Source: Streptomyces dioscori
GTDB taxonomy: Bacteria; Actinomycetota; Actinomycetes; Streptomycetales; Streptomycetaceae
DNA length: 64,000 bases
Reading direction: 5' to 3'
Assembly (NCBI RefSeq): GCF_003024195.1
Contig: NZ_KZ679042.1
Coordinates: forward strand, 62,001-126,000
Part shown: one piece after another, positions 15,743 through 24,169 of the stretch
Layout of the letters: each line of letters begins with the position of its first letter
How positions within the stretch are numbered: position 1 is the first letter of the stretch
Made by a program: the position numbers and the translations under genes
Notes under the pieces: model-generated
What the model saw: the letters and a program-made list of their open reading frames with translations, nothing else
What the model was told of the DNA's origin: nothing
Database searches by the model: none

Positions 15743-18700
15743 GTGTCCCACATGCCCCCTTCTCCGGTCGCCCGACGCCGGTTCGTCCAACTCCTCGGCG
15801 TCTCCGCTGGCTTGGCGGCCCTGCCGCCGGCACTCGAACCCGTCGCCGCTCACGCAGCGGAGCGATCCGGCGGGCTCGCGGGGCGATCCGGCGAGGTACC
15901 GGACGAGGTGGCGGCCGTCTACCATCGCGTCCTGCTGAACCACACCCGCTGGTCCGAGCAGCAATGGGACCAGGCACGCGGGTACTACACGGACAAGGAC
16001 TTCGGTTTCGCCGTGGTCCTGGGCCACGCGGTCCTCCTCACGCACGGCACGTACGACAGCGAGCGGGCCGGTGTCGACGAGCAGACGCTGCGGACCCGGA
16101 CCCTGGCGACCATCAAGCACTTCGCCGCCTCCAACCGGCTGACCGGCGGCACCCAGTGGGGCCGCAAGCTGTTCTTCGACACCACCTTCCAGTCGTACTT
16201 CGTCCTCGCCGCACGACTCCTGTGGGACGAGCTCGACGCAGTGACCCAAAAACACGTCGACACCATCGCGCGCGAACAGGCGGCCTACACAACCGCCCTG
16301 GGCACGAGCGACGACCCGGACTCCGGCGACTGGACCCCGCACGGCCTGTCCGGCGGATACCGGAAGGACACCAAGCTGGAGGAGATGGGCGTGTACGCCC
16401 AGTCCCTCGCCCCCGGTGCGGCCTGGGCCGCGGACGACCCCCGGCACGCCGACTGGCTGGCCGCGTACGGCACCTGGTCGCGCAACGAGGCGGGGCTGCC
16501 CCCGGCAGACCTCGCCAACCCGGTCCGCGTGGATGGCGTTTCCGTGTCCGCGAACACGGCCCGCAACCTGTACGACACGTTCATCGTCGAGAACCACGGA
16601 TCCTTCGGCCCGCACTACCAGCAGGAGCTGTGGCGTACGTCGGGACGCAACGCCGCGCACTTCATCGCCGCCGGGCGCCCGATGCCGCAGGTACTCACCC
16701 GGCAGCCGAACGCCGACCTGCTGTGGCGCACCCTCCTCGGTGTGATGAGCGACGCCGGAGAGCCGCTGATGCCCATGGTGGCGGACCGCGAACACCTCTA
16801 CGGGCGGGACGTCATCCCGCTCGCCTTCCTCGCCCAGGTCGGCGGCGCACGGGCCGCGGCCCGTGCGGAGCGCTCGCTGGCGTCTCGGCTGGAGGCGTAC
16901 CAGGCCTACCCTCCGGAGTACCGGCTGGCGAAGTTCTCGGGCGAACCGAAGTACGAGCCGGAGGCCAGGGCCGAGTTGGCCATCAGCTACCTCCTGCATG
17001 TGTGGGCGGCCAGGCAGGGGCGTACCGTCCGCCCGCTGTCCGAGGCCGGGCTGTTCGCGCGGGCCTCCGGGGTCACCGACTTCGGGACCGAGCCGGGTCT
17101 GGTCTCCCACCAGTCGCCCGGGGCCTGGGCCGGTGCCGTCTCCAAGCCGGGGTTCGTGAAGTTGGCCTGGCAACCGGCGCACGACGACTGGCTGTTCAGG
17201 ATCAGCGGAGCCACTCCCATGTTCCTGCCGGCCGTGTCGGGCCAGGTCGACGGCCGCCAGGTGCAGACGTACAGCCGGGTCCGCGACGGGTTCGACGCCA
17301 GCGCGACCGTGCTGCGGCTGGGCGCCGAGTACGCCGGCTGGACGACTCTGCCCTCGGGTGCCGTCGTCTACGCGACCACGGGTGTCGCCGCCGGTGAGGG
17401 CCATCTGGAGGTGCACAACCTCACGATGCCCGGCGTGTCCGGGCTGACGGGCTCCCGTACCTACCGCTTCGCGGAGGGCAGCGTCAAGGTCACGGCGCAG
17501 GACGCCCGTCCGCCGGTGCCCTCCCCACGCGTGGACGACCTCGTCTTCACTCGGACCGAGATACGGCATCTGCGGATGACCGGGGTCCGGCCCGATCCGG
17601 CGTACGGGTACTCGCTGTTCGCGTTCGAGGCACGCGACGGGGTGGCGGGCACCGACCTCGCCCGGGGTGCGACGGCCACCGCGTCGTCCTTCGATCCCGG
17701 CAAGGAGCCTGCCCTCGCGGTGGACGGGAACGCGGCGAGCAGATGGGCCGTCTCGCGGGCGGAGCGCCCCCGCCCGGACAGTTGGCTCGCCGTCGACCTG
17801 GGCGGATCGCACTCCGTGGACCGGGTGACTCTGCGCTGGGAGGCCGCCGCGGGGCGCGCCTACCTTCTGCAGGGCTCCCAGGACGGCCGGGAGTGGACCG
17901 ACCTGGTGTCCTGGCCGGTCCCCGACGCGGCGAGCCGAGGCGGCTGGCTCGACGTGGACGGCCGTGCGGGACTGGTCGTGCGGGGCTCGGAACACCGGCT
18001 GGCCGTGTACGGCGACACCGTGATCCTGGCGGACGGACCAGCCGCCCCGCTGCTGGTCGAGGGACTGCCCGACGCCTCCCCCGCCGCCCTGCGTGAACTG
18101 GCCGGCCGCCCCGCCCCGCACACGACGGACGGTGCCGTGCGTGCCGCTCTCACCGACGGCCATCTCAGCCTGTTCAACCTCTCCGGCGGAGCGGTCACCA
18201 CACAGGTCGCGATCCCGCAGTCCCGGTCGCGCCTGACGCTGTTCGAAGGCACGCAGACGGTGAGCGCGGCCGGCAGTTCCTACGAGGCCGCCCTCGACGC
18301 GGCCACGGCCCAGGTCCTCGCGCCGCGGCTCTCGCTGCGCCCGCTGTCCGGCGACCGGCTGCCCGAGGGCCTGCGCGCGGAGGTCGTCGATGCCTCCACG
18401 GTCCGGCTCAGCGGCCCCTCCTGCCGCCTGCAGGTCGTCGGCCCGGACTCCCGCGAGGTGGTCGTGGTGCGCTCGGGACGGGTCACCACCTGTACGCTGC
18501 GGGACACTCCCGCGTATCCGCACGACGACCTCGCTCTGGGACGCACCGTCTTCCCGACATCGCCTCTGCCGCAGGGCATGTCGGACCCCTCCGCGGCCGT
18601 GGACGGCGACCCGGCGACGGCGTGGACCCCCGGCCCCGACGGCCGGATGGTCGTCGACCTCGGCGCGACGCGGCGGATCCGCGACATCCGCACGCGGTGG

Positions 18701-18892
18701 ACGAGAGGGCGGGTGCCCGGGGTCCGGGTGGAGGTCAGCACCGACGGGCTGACGTACACGCGGCTCGGGCGGCCGGCCGGCTCGGGACGGAGCCGGTGTC
18801 TGAGCACGGACACCGACGCGCGCTACGTCGCCGTCGTCACCGAATCCGGAACGGGGACGGGTGCGCGGCTCGTCGAAGTCTCGCTGCGCTGA
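15743..18892 (+). CDS. Large Tat-exported protein with discoidin-like (F5/8 type C) domains
   Basis: A 1049-residue secreted protein. The signal contains the twin-arginine motif RRRFVQLLG followed by a hydrophobic stretch and AHA. Residues about 50-570 form an alpha-helical region followed by a beta-rich one, resembling (alpha/alpha)-toroid polysaccharide lyases or hydrolases. I cannot name catalytic residues with confidence. Two discoidin-like carbohydrate-binding modules follow: one at about 630-720 (ATASSFDPGKEPALAVDGNAASRWA) and one at about 930-1045 (SDPSAAVDGDPATAWTPG). The GTG at 15743 has AGAGAGG eight bases upstream. A LacI-type palindrome precedes it, fitting a sugar-inducible polysaccharide-degrading enzyme. 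The exact family is unresolved. Confidence 0.75.
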   Translation: MSHMPPSPVARRRFVQLLGVSAGLAALPPALEPVAAHAAERSGGLAGRSGEVPDEVAAVYHRVLLNHTRWSEQQWDQARGYYTDKDFGFAVVLGHAVLLTHGTYDSERAGVDEQTLRTRTLATIKHFAASNRLTGGTQWGRKLFFDTTFQSYFVLAARLLWDELDAVTQKHVDTIAREQAAYTTALGTSDDPDSGDWTPHGLSGGYRKDTKLEEMGVYAQSLAPGAAWAADDPRHADWLAAYGTWSRNEAGLPPADLANPVRVDGVSVSANTARNLYDTFIVENHGSFGPHYQQELWRTSGRNAAHFIAAGRPMPQVLTRQPNADLLWRTLLGVMSDAGEPLMPMVADREHLYGRDVIPLAFLAQVGGARAAARAERSLASRLEAYQAYPPEYRLAKFSGEPKYEPEARAELAISYLLHVWAARQGRTVRPLSEAGLFARASGVTDFGTEPGLVSHQSPGAWAGAVSKPGFVKLAWQPAHDDWLFRISGATPMFLPAVSGQVDGRQVQTYSRVRDGFDASATVLRLGAEYAGWTTLPSGAVVYATTGVAAGEGHLEVHNLTMPGVSGLTGSRTYRFAEGSVKVTAQDARPPVPSPRVDDLVFTRTEIRHLRMTGVRPDPAYGYSLFAFEARDGVAGTDLARGATATASSFDPGKEPALAVDGNAASRWAVSRAERPRPDSWLAVDLGGSHSVDRVTLRWEAAAGRAYLLQGSQDGREWTDLVSWPVPDAASRGGWLDVDGRAGLVVRGSEHRLAVYGDTVILADGPAAPLLVEGLPDASPAALRELAGRPAPHTTDGAVRAALTDGHLSLFNLSGGAVTTQVAIPQSRSRLTLFEGTQTVSAAGSSYEAALDAATAQVLAPRLSLRPLSGDRLPEGLRAEVVDASTVRLSGPSCRLQVVGPDSREVVVVRSGRVTTCTLRDTPAYPHDDLALGRTVFPTSPLPQGMSDPSAAVDGDPATAWTPGPDGRMVVDLGATRRIRDIRTRWTRGRVPGVRVEVSTDGLTYTRLGRPAGSGRSRCLSTDTDARYVAVVTESGTGTGARLVEVSLR

Positions 18893-18952
18893 GAGCGGGC
18901 GGCAGCCGGGCCCCTGCGGAGGGCGGAGGACGGTGATGGGAAACTGACCGGT

Positions 18953-19753
18953 ATGGATATCGGTCGCAGGAACAACGTCACCGTCACCGGCCGTGCGGGC
19001 GGGCCGGTGCTGGTGCTGGCGCATGGGTTCGGCTGCGACCAGAACATGTGGCGCCTGGTGGCTCCCGCGCTGGCCGAGCAGTACCAGGTGGTGCTCTTCG
19101 ACTACGTCGGCTCGGGACGGGCGGACCCGTCGGCCTGGGACGAGCGGCGTTACAGCTCCCTGGAGGGGTACGCGCTCGATGTGACGGAGATCTGTGAAGA
19201 GCTGGACCTGCGGGATGTGACGTTCGTGGGGCATTCGGTCAGCGCGATGGTGGGGGTTCTGGCGGCGGCGAAGGCACCGCGGCGCATCTCCCGTCTGGTG
19301 ATGGTCGCGCCCTCGCCCCGCTACATCGATGACGACGGTTATCGGGGCGGCTTCAGCGCCGAGGACATCGACGAGCTGCTGGAGTCCCTGGAGTCGAACT
19401 ATCTGGGCTGGTCGGCCGCGATGGCCCCGGTCATCATGGGCAACGTGGACCGGCCGGAACTGGGCCAGGAACTGACCGCCTCGTTCTGCGCGACCGACCC
19501 GGACATGGCCCGCGTCTTCGCGCGCACGACGTTCCTGTCCGACAGCCGCGAGGACCTGCGGACGGTCACGGTACCGACGCTGATCCTGGAGTGCAGGCAG
19601 GACGTCATCGCTCCCCGGGAGGTCGGCGCCTACGTCCGCGACGTCGTCCCGGGCAGCCGGCTGGTGACGCTGGAGGCTACGGGGCACTGCCCGCAGCTGA
19701 GCGCGCCGCAGGCCACCGCCGGGGCGATCACCGACTTCATCGCAGCGGCCTGA
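18953..19753 (+). CDS. rsbQ: RsbQ-like alpha/beta hydrolase
   Basis: A 266-residue alpha/beta hydrolase matching RsbQ, the partner of the PAS-phosphatase RsbP in the Bacillus energy-stress pathway. The catalytic triad is visible: Ser in GHSVSAMVG (about 96), Asp in CRQDVIAP and His in GHCPQLSAP. The oxyanion region reads LAHGFGCDQNMW and the active-site surroundings FDYVGSGRADPSAWDERRYSSLEGYA are diagnostic. It starts at ATG 18953 and its stop overlaps the next gene's ATG (TGATG). It probably produces or presents a small ligand sensed by the PAS domain of the downstream phosphatase. Confidence 0.88.
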   Translation: MDIGRRNNVTVTGRAGGPVLVLAHGFGCDQNMWRLVAPALAEQYQVVLFDYVGSGRADPSAWDERRYSSLEGYALDVTEICEELDLRDVTFVGHSVSAMVGVLAAAKAPRRISRLVMVAPSPRYIDDDGYRGGFSAEDIDELLESLESNYLGWSAAMAPVIMGNVDRPELGQELTASFCATDPDMARVFARTTFLSDSREDLRTVTVPTLILECRQDVIAPREVGAYVRDVVPGSRLVTLEATGHCPQLSAPQATAGAITDFIAAA

Positions 19754-21042
19754 TGATGGGCCGCACCGACCGGTCGGGGTCCGAGCCGGGTGAGGGGCAG
19801 GACATGGACGCCGCGGACGCGGCGTTCACCTCGCTGCTGGAGGACAGTGCCGAGGAACTGTACGAACACGCCCCGTGCGGATATCTGTCGACGCTGATGG
19901 ACGGCACCGTCGCGAAGATCAACACCACTCTGCTGGACTGGCTGGGCCTGGACCGGTCCCAGGTGGTGGGGCGGATGCGGTTCACCGATCTGCTGACCGT
20001 GGGCGGCAAGCTGTACCACGAGACGCACTTCGCGCCCCTGCTGCAGATGAAGGGCGAAGTCAGCGGGATCGCCCTGGACATCAAGGCATCCGCAGGCCGG
20101 CGGATGCCGGTGCTGGTCACCTCCAAGGTGAAAACCAGCGAGGACGGCGCGCCGCTGCTGATCCGCACCACCGTCTTCGACGCCCGCGACCGCCGCGCCT
20201 ACGAGCAGGAGCTGCTGCGCGGCCGCCGGGCGGCCGAGGAGGCACGCAGGCAGTCCGAAGCCGACCGCGAACGGCTCCAGGAGGCCCTCGCCGTCCTTCA
20301 GCAGAGCCTGCTGCCCGCCGAACTGCCCGCGGTCCCGGGCCTGGAAGCCGGCTCCTACTACCACACGGCCTCCCCCGATCTGCTGGGCGGAGACTTCTAC
20401 GACCTGTTCCCCCTGGACACCGGACGGTGGGCGTTCTTCCTCGGTGACGTGTGCGGCAAGGGCCCCCAGGCCGCAGCCGTCACCTCGCTGACGCGTTACA
20501 CCCTGCGCGCGGCGGCCCTGCACGACGCCGACCCCGTCTCCGTCCTCACCACCCTGAACACCGTGCTGCACGAGCGGTACCGAAGCGGAGAGGGCCGCTA
20601 CTGCACCGCCATATTCGGCGTCCTCGAACCCGCCGACGGCCACGCCGATGTGCGCCTGGCCTCCGGCGGGCACCCCTCCGCCCTGATCCAACGCGCCGAC
20701 GGCGGCGCCGACTACCTGCCCACCCCCGGGGGACTCCTCATCGGCGTCCTGCCCGAGGCCCCGTTCGTCGCAGCCCGCACTCAACTGCTGCCCGGCGACA
20801 CCCTGTTGCTGTACACCGACGGCCTGACCGAAGCCCGTACCGGACCGGACCGCGCGCTGTACGGCGAGGACGCCCTGCGCACCTTCACCGCCACCCGGCC
20901 GTCTGCGGGCCCGCAGGCCCTGGTCACCGCCCTGACCGGACTGCTCGCGTCCTTCGGCGACGGCCTGGACGACGACACCGCGCTGCTCGCCCTCGGCGTA
21001 CCCGCCGCCCTTCCCACCACCACGAGCGAAAACCCGACATGA
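19753..21042 (+). CDS. rsbP: RsbP-like PAS-domain PP2C serine phosphatase
   Basis: A 429-residue regulator. A PAS domain covers about 30-140 (YEHAPCGYLSTLMDGTVAKINTTLLDWLG, LLQMKGEVSG), a coiled-coil linker about 145-185, and a SpoIIE/PP2C phosphatase about 200-420. Phosphatase metal-binding motifs are present: GGDFYDLFPL, FFLGDVCGKGPQAA, LLLYTDGLTEA and DDDTALLALG. It should dephosphorylate the STAS protein encoded next and so release a sigma factor from its anti-sigma. The start is ATG 19753 overlapping the RsbQ stop; an internal ATG at 19804 preceded by GAGGGG is an alternative that only trims the N-terminus. Confidence 0.88.
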   Translation: MMGRTDRSGSEPGEGQDMDAADAAFTSLLEDSAEELYEHAPCGYLSTLMDGTVAKINTTLLDWLGLDRSQVVGRMRFTDLLTVGGKLYHETHFAPLLQMKGEVSGIALDIKASAGRRMPVLVTSKVKTSEDGAPLLIRTTVFDARDRRAYEQELLRGRRAAEEARRQSEADRERLQEALAVLQQSLLPAELPAVPGLEAGSYYHTASPDLLGGDFYDLFPLDTGRWAFFLGDVCGKGPQAAAVTSLTRYTLRAAALHDADPVSVLTTLNTVLHERYRSGEGRYCTAIFGVLEPADGHADVRLASGGHPSALIQRADGGADYLPTPGGLLIGVLPEAPFVAARTQLLPGDTLLLYTDGLTEARTGPDRALYGEDALRTFTATRPSAGPQALVTALTGLLASFGDGLDDDTALLALGVPAALPTTTSENPT

Positions 21043-21392
21043 GCCCACTGACGATCACCGCCCGCGACGCCGCCACCGGTCCCGTACTGGAGATCACCGG
21101 CGACCTCGACCACGAGACCGCGCCCGAACTGCGCGACGCCGTCAACGACCTCGCCCTTGCCGCAGGGCTCGTGCTGGTCCTGGATCTGGCCCGGCTGGAT
21201 TTCTGCGACTCCAGCGGGATCAGCGCTCTGCTGTCGGCCCGGAGCAGGGCCGTCGAACAGGGTGGCGGCATAGCGCTGGCCGCGGTCCCCGCCAACACCT
21301 CCCGCATTCTGCGCATCACCGGCCTGGACCGGGTCTTCCCCATCCACCCCGACGCCGCGACGGCCACCGCCCTCAACTCCGCCGCCCTCTGA
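21039..21392 (+). CDS. STAS-domain anti-sigma factor antagonist (RsbV-like)
   Basis: A 117-residue single STAS domain. The phosphorylatable serine lies in RLDFCDSSGISALLSA, with the preceding strand VLVLDLA and the following EQGGGIALAAV in family order. Its ATG overlaps the phosphatase stop (ATGA), so the pair is translationally coupled. In the dephosphorylated form it should bind an anti-sigma kinase; no such kinase or sigma gene is adjacent, so its partner is encoded elsewhere. Confidence 0.9.
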   Translation: MSPLTITARDAATGPVLEITGDLDHETAPELRDAVNDLALAAGLVLVLDLARLDFCDSSGISALLSARSRAVEQGGGIALAAVPANTSRILRITGLDRVFPIHPDAATATALNSAAL

Positions 21393-21452
21393 CCCCGTGG
21401 AACGAGGCGTACGACGGCGACTCGCCGGAGTCCGCTCCGCCGTGCCCGTCCT

Positions 21453-21480
21453 GGGGGTGCACACCTTGGCGCGCACCCCC
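21453..21480. terminator. Hairpin between convergent STAS and alginate lyase genes
   Basis: GGGGGTGC (21453-21460) pairs with GCACCCCC (21473-21480) around a 12-base loop. A wider TGACCCCG/CGGGGTCA pairing (21390-21397 with 21484-21491) contains both stop codons. It can serve both converging transcripts. Confidence 0.7.
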
Positions 21481-21488
21481 GGCCGGGG

Positions 21489-22265
21489 TCAGTTGTGGGA
21501 GACCGTCAGGCCGTAGAAGGCGACACGGGCCCCCTTGGTGGTGCTGTCCGACGAGGACTGGTTGTAGGAACCGGCCTTGAAGTACTGCTTGTACGGGTCG
21601 AACGACGTCGGGATCGTGTAGTGGGTGGTGCTTCCGTTCACGGTCAGGTCGATGGTCCGGCCGCCGGAGACGGCTATGGAGTACGTCCAGGTCTTGCCGA
21701 GCGAGACGTGGCCGACGGTGTGCGTGGTCTGGCCGCCGGCGGGCGAGTTCTCGATGCCGGCCACGATGTCGCCGTTCGCGCGGTAGTACAGCTCGACGAG
21801 CGGCTTCGTGGAGGACCCTCCGGAGCCGAGGTGGATCTGGCCCACGCACACGTTGGAGGTCACCGACACCACGCGCAGGGTCGCGTTCATACGGTGGTTG
21901 CCGCTGAGCGACCAGTCGGCGGCGCTGCCGTTGCGGTTCATCTCCCGCAGTTCGGAGCGCGCGTACTTCGAGTTGGGTGTGGTGACACCTTTCTCCGGGG
22001 CCCAGAAGGTCATCGCTCCGTCCCGGGTGTCGGTGTAGAAGTACGAGTCCTGGAAGCCGTTCGCCCCCTGGAGCCGGGACGAGGAGATGGTGGTCGGCGA
22101 GCCGGGTGAGCCGACGGGCTCCTGCAGCTGCCAGACGGAGAGGTCGAAGTTGCCGCCCGGGGCCTTGTTCGGGTCGGCCGCGGCGGCGGCGCCGGTGCTC
22201 AGGACGGCGATCGTACCGACGAGGCCCGCGACGGTGGCGGTGGCCAGGGCTTTGAAGCGCATCAT
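21489..22265 (-). CDS. Secreted polysaccharide lyase family 7 (alginate lyase)
   Basis: A secreted 258-residue lyase that should cleave alginate by beta-elimination. A Sec-type signal (KALATATVAGLVGTIAVLSTGAAAAA) is followed by a single PL7 beta-jelly-roll domain. The three PL7 signature blocks are all present: YARSELREM, VCVGQIHLG and QYFKAGSYNQ, containing the catalytic Arg, Gln-Ile-His and Tyr residues. Either of two adjacent ATGs (22265, 22262) may be used; AAGGA lies about six bases upstream. It is 48 bp downstream of the chitinase-like gene on the same strand and may share its promoter. Confidence 0.93.
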   Translation of the reverse strand: MMRFKALATATVAGLVGTIAVLSTGAAAAADPNKAPGGNFDLSVWQLQEPVGSPGSPTTISSSRLQGANGFQDSYFYTDTRDGAMTFWAPEKGVTTPNSKYARSELREMNRNGSAADWSLSGNHRMNATLRVVSVTSNVCVGQIHLGSGGSSTKPLVELYYRANGDIVAGIENSPAGGQTTHTVGHVSLGKTWTYSIAVSGGRTIDLTVNGSTTHYTIPTSFDPYKQYFKAGSYNQSSSDSTTKGARVAFYGLTVSHN

Positions 22266-22313
22266 GTGAGGTCCTTCGAGAGATCCTTCGGCGACGAGGA
22301 GGAACGGCGGGGG

Positions 22314-23300
22314 TCAGCCGGTGTACTGGGCGAAGACACGGGTGTAGTCCCAGGCGGCCTGGGCGACACCGGAGCAGCTCTCGGAGTCGCCGCCGGTGCA
22401 GGGCCGGTCGCGGTTCGCGGACCAGAAGGTGAGCCGGGCCAGGTGGTGCTGCTGGGCGTAGCCGAGGATGGTGCGGAAGTCGGCGACGGTGACCTTCTCG
22501 TTCTGGTCGGTGACGCCGTTCATGGAGGAGATGCCCATGGTCCGGTAGGACTGGTCGTCGCTGTAGCCGTAGGCCTGCTTCAGTGCGGTCTTCAGGCCTT
22601 CGGCGGCGCGCAGGGTCAGGGTGCCCATGTTCTGGCTTCCGCCGTCGAAGTCGAAGGGCATGATGGTCCAGCTGTCGGCCGACAGGCCCGACGTGGCGGC
22701 GCGTCTGATCAGGCTGGTGTCGGGGCCGCTCTGCCCGGTGCCGATGGTGATGTGGACCTTCAGGCCCGGGTTGCGGGACTTGACGGTCTTCAGGGCGTCG
22801 ACGGTGCGCTGCTGCACGGTGGGGCTGTCGTACGCGGCGGCCTCGATGTCTATGTCGATGACCTTCAGCGTGTAGGCGTCGATCACTTTCTGGTAGGCGG
22901 CGGCGAGTTCGCTCGCGCTGGAGCAGGAGCTCTCCAGCTTGTTGCCGCTGTATCCGCCGAACGACGGGATGGCGTCGCCGCCGCCGTTGCGGATCGTGGT
23001 GATGGTGCGCTGGTCGACGCCGCCGGTGAGCGGGCGGCTGCCGTCCCACTGCGGGTTGCAGTAGCCGTTGCTGAGGATGAAGGCGAGGGTGAACGACTTC
23101 ACGCCGGTGGCCTGGGTGATCGTCGTCGGGCTGGGCGGGTTGCCCCAGCCGTTGTAGAGGTACGGGGCGACGGCGGTCGAGGTGGCCGCCGGGGCGGCAT
23201 CGGCGTGCGGCGCGGCGAGGAGACCCGCTGTCAGGGGCAGGGCCGCCAGGGCGAGTCCGCCGCGCAGGGCATGGGAACGAGTACGGGTTCGCACGGTCAT
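22314..23300 (-). CDS. Secreted GH18 chitinase-like protein
   Basis: A 328-residue secreted protein with a Sec signal (ALRGGLALAALPLTAGLLAAPHADA) and a TIM-barrel GH18 catalytic domain, no binding module. The catalytic region reads VIDIDIEAAAY, matching the DxDxE core with Glu as the acid. Other barrel strands are VAPYLYNGWGN, FTLAFI and WTIMPFDFDG; the C-terminal strand FWSANRD carries the substrate tryptophan. It resembles small chitinases and chitin-binding GH18 proteins of Streptomyces. An AT-rich promoter region with a DasR-like element and an inverted repeat lies upstream. Confidence 0.88.
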   Translation of the reverse strand: MTVRTRTRSHALRGGLALAALPLTAGLLAAPHADAAPAATSTAVAPYLYNGWGNPPSPTTITQATGVKSFTLAFILSNGYCNPQWDGSRPLTGGVDQRTITTIRNGGGDAIPSFGGYSGNKLESSCSSASELAAAYQKVIDAYTLKVIDIDIEAAAYDSPTVQQRTVDALKTVKSRNPGLKVHITIGTGQSGPDTSLIRRAATSGLSADSWTIMPFDFDGGSQNMGTLTLRAAEGLKTALKQAYGYSDDQSYRTMGISSMNGVTDQNEKVTVADFRTILGYAQQHHLARLTFWSANRDRPCTGGDSESCSGVAQAAWDYTRVFAQYTG

Positions 23301-23607
23301 GGGGGTGATCGCAGCCTTTCGTCAGAAGCAGACGGTGGGGGAGGCTGGTTCATGTCAGTGAACGCTAGGTTCACCTATGAACACGCGCTGTGCGGAAGAA
23401 CGTAAAGGTCTGAACCAACTACGTCAAGAGGTTCGGAGCCGCACGGCAACGGATCAACAACGGACGGCAGCAGGATGCACGGCGCGGCGCGTCAGGCGAG
23501 CGGGCCGGGTGGAGGTGAGCTCCGGCGCGGCCCGGGCGGCGGACCCGGGGCTGCGCACGCCGGTCGTACAGCCCGAGCCCCCGCCGGCGGTCGCCGAAGG
23601 TGACGGC
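23301..23607. promoter_or_regulatory. Intergenic region with chitinase promoter elements
   Basis: No gene is seen. Reading toward the GH18 gene, TTGGTTCAGACC (complement of 23405-23418) resembles the dre/chi-box TGGTCTAGACCA; over a 16-bp window I count 10 matches. A perfect inverted repeat GTGAAC-5-GTTCAC lies at 23358-23374. The half near RidA (23450-23600) is GC-rich with no evident signal. Confidence 0.45.
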
Positions 23608-24042
23608 TCAGTTCCCGGAGTCCCCGGAGCCGACGACGGCCGTGACCCGGATCTCCACGCGCATGGCGGCGAGGCCGAGCACGGTGACGCCGGTCTCGGT
23701 CCAGATGGGGGCGCGGCCGTCGAGGCGACGGCGGAACTGCTCGGCCATGACCGCGTTGTGGTCGTCGCCGATGACGTCGTCTCCCGGCGCGACCTTGTGG
23801 TACGAGTTGACGTGGATGACGTCCTTCCATGTCGCGCCGACCGTGGCGAGCGTGCGCTCCACGTTGTCGAAGGCCTGGATGATCTCGTCTTCCAGCGAGT
23901 CGGGGATGACGAGATCGTCATTCACTCCGGCCTGACCGGAGATCTCGACCCGGTCGTCGACACGGACGGCCCCGCTGTAGCCGAGGGCCGAGTGCAGCTT
24001 CTCGCCGTAGCCCGGAGTGATGCCGAAGGTGACGGTACTCAT
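23608..24042 (-). CDS. RidA-family (YjgF/YER057c/UK114) protein
   Basis: A 144-residue RidA-like protein. Family features include GYSGAVRVDDRVEISGQAG, a central DNVERTLATVGATWKDVIHVN helix-strand and the C-terminal AMRVEIRVTAVV, where the arginine that binds substrate carboxylate is usual. RidA proteins hydrolyse reactive enamine/imine intermediates or act in small-molecule breakdown. GAGGAAG lies upstream of the start. It is divergent from a MarR regulator and the intervening region holds two identical candidate operators, so control by that regulator is likely. Confidence 0.88.
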   Translation of the reverse strand: MSTVTFGITPGYGEKLHSALGYSGAVRVDDRVEISGQAGVNDDLVIPDSLEDEIIQAFDNVERTLATVGATWKDVIHVNSYHKVAPGDDVIGDDHNAVMAEQFRRRLDGRAPIWTETGVTVLGLAAMRVEIRVTAVVGSGDSGN

Positions 24043-24090
24043 GATGCTTCCTCTTCCTGTCCATAGGGGCGCGTTTCCTCATCCATGAGT

Positions 24091-24138
24091 TCACGCGTAA
24101 AGTGAAACTAGCACGCAATGACTTCAAGCGTAAAGTGA
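24091..24138. promoter_or_regulatory. Two direct 15-bp operators, 33 bp apart
   Basis: TCACGCGTAAAGTGA (24091-24105) and TCAAGCGTAAAGTGA (24124-24138) differ at one base and start 33 bp apart, about three helical turns. Each has TCA/TGA ends. They lie between the divergent ridA and marR starts and are candidates for the MarR binding sites. Confidence 0.6.
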
Positions 24139-24169
24139 TGGCGGGTTTCGCCGGAGGGCAGGGAGGGTC

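Noticed and set aside
15071..19687. A 1538-codon open frame on the minus strand
   Set aside because: It is antisense to the DoxX gene, the Tat-exported protein and the RsbQ gene, all of which have clear families. High GC leaves the opposite strand free of stops; its translation has low-complexity Arg/Gly/Val composition and no motif.
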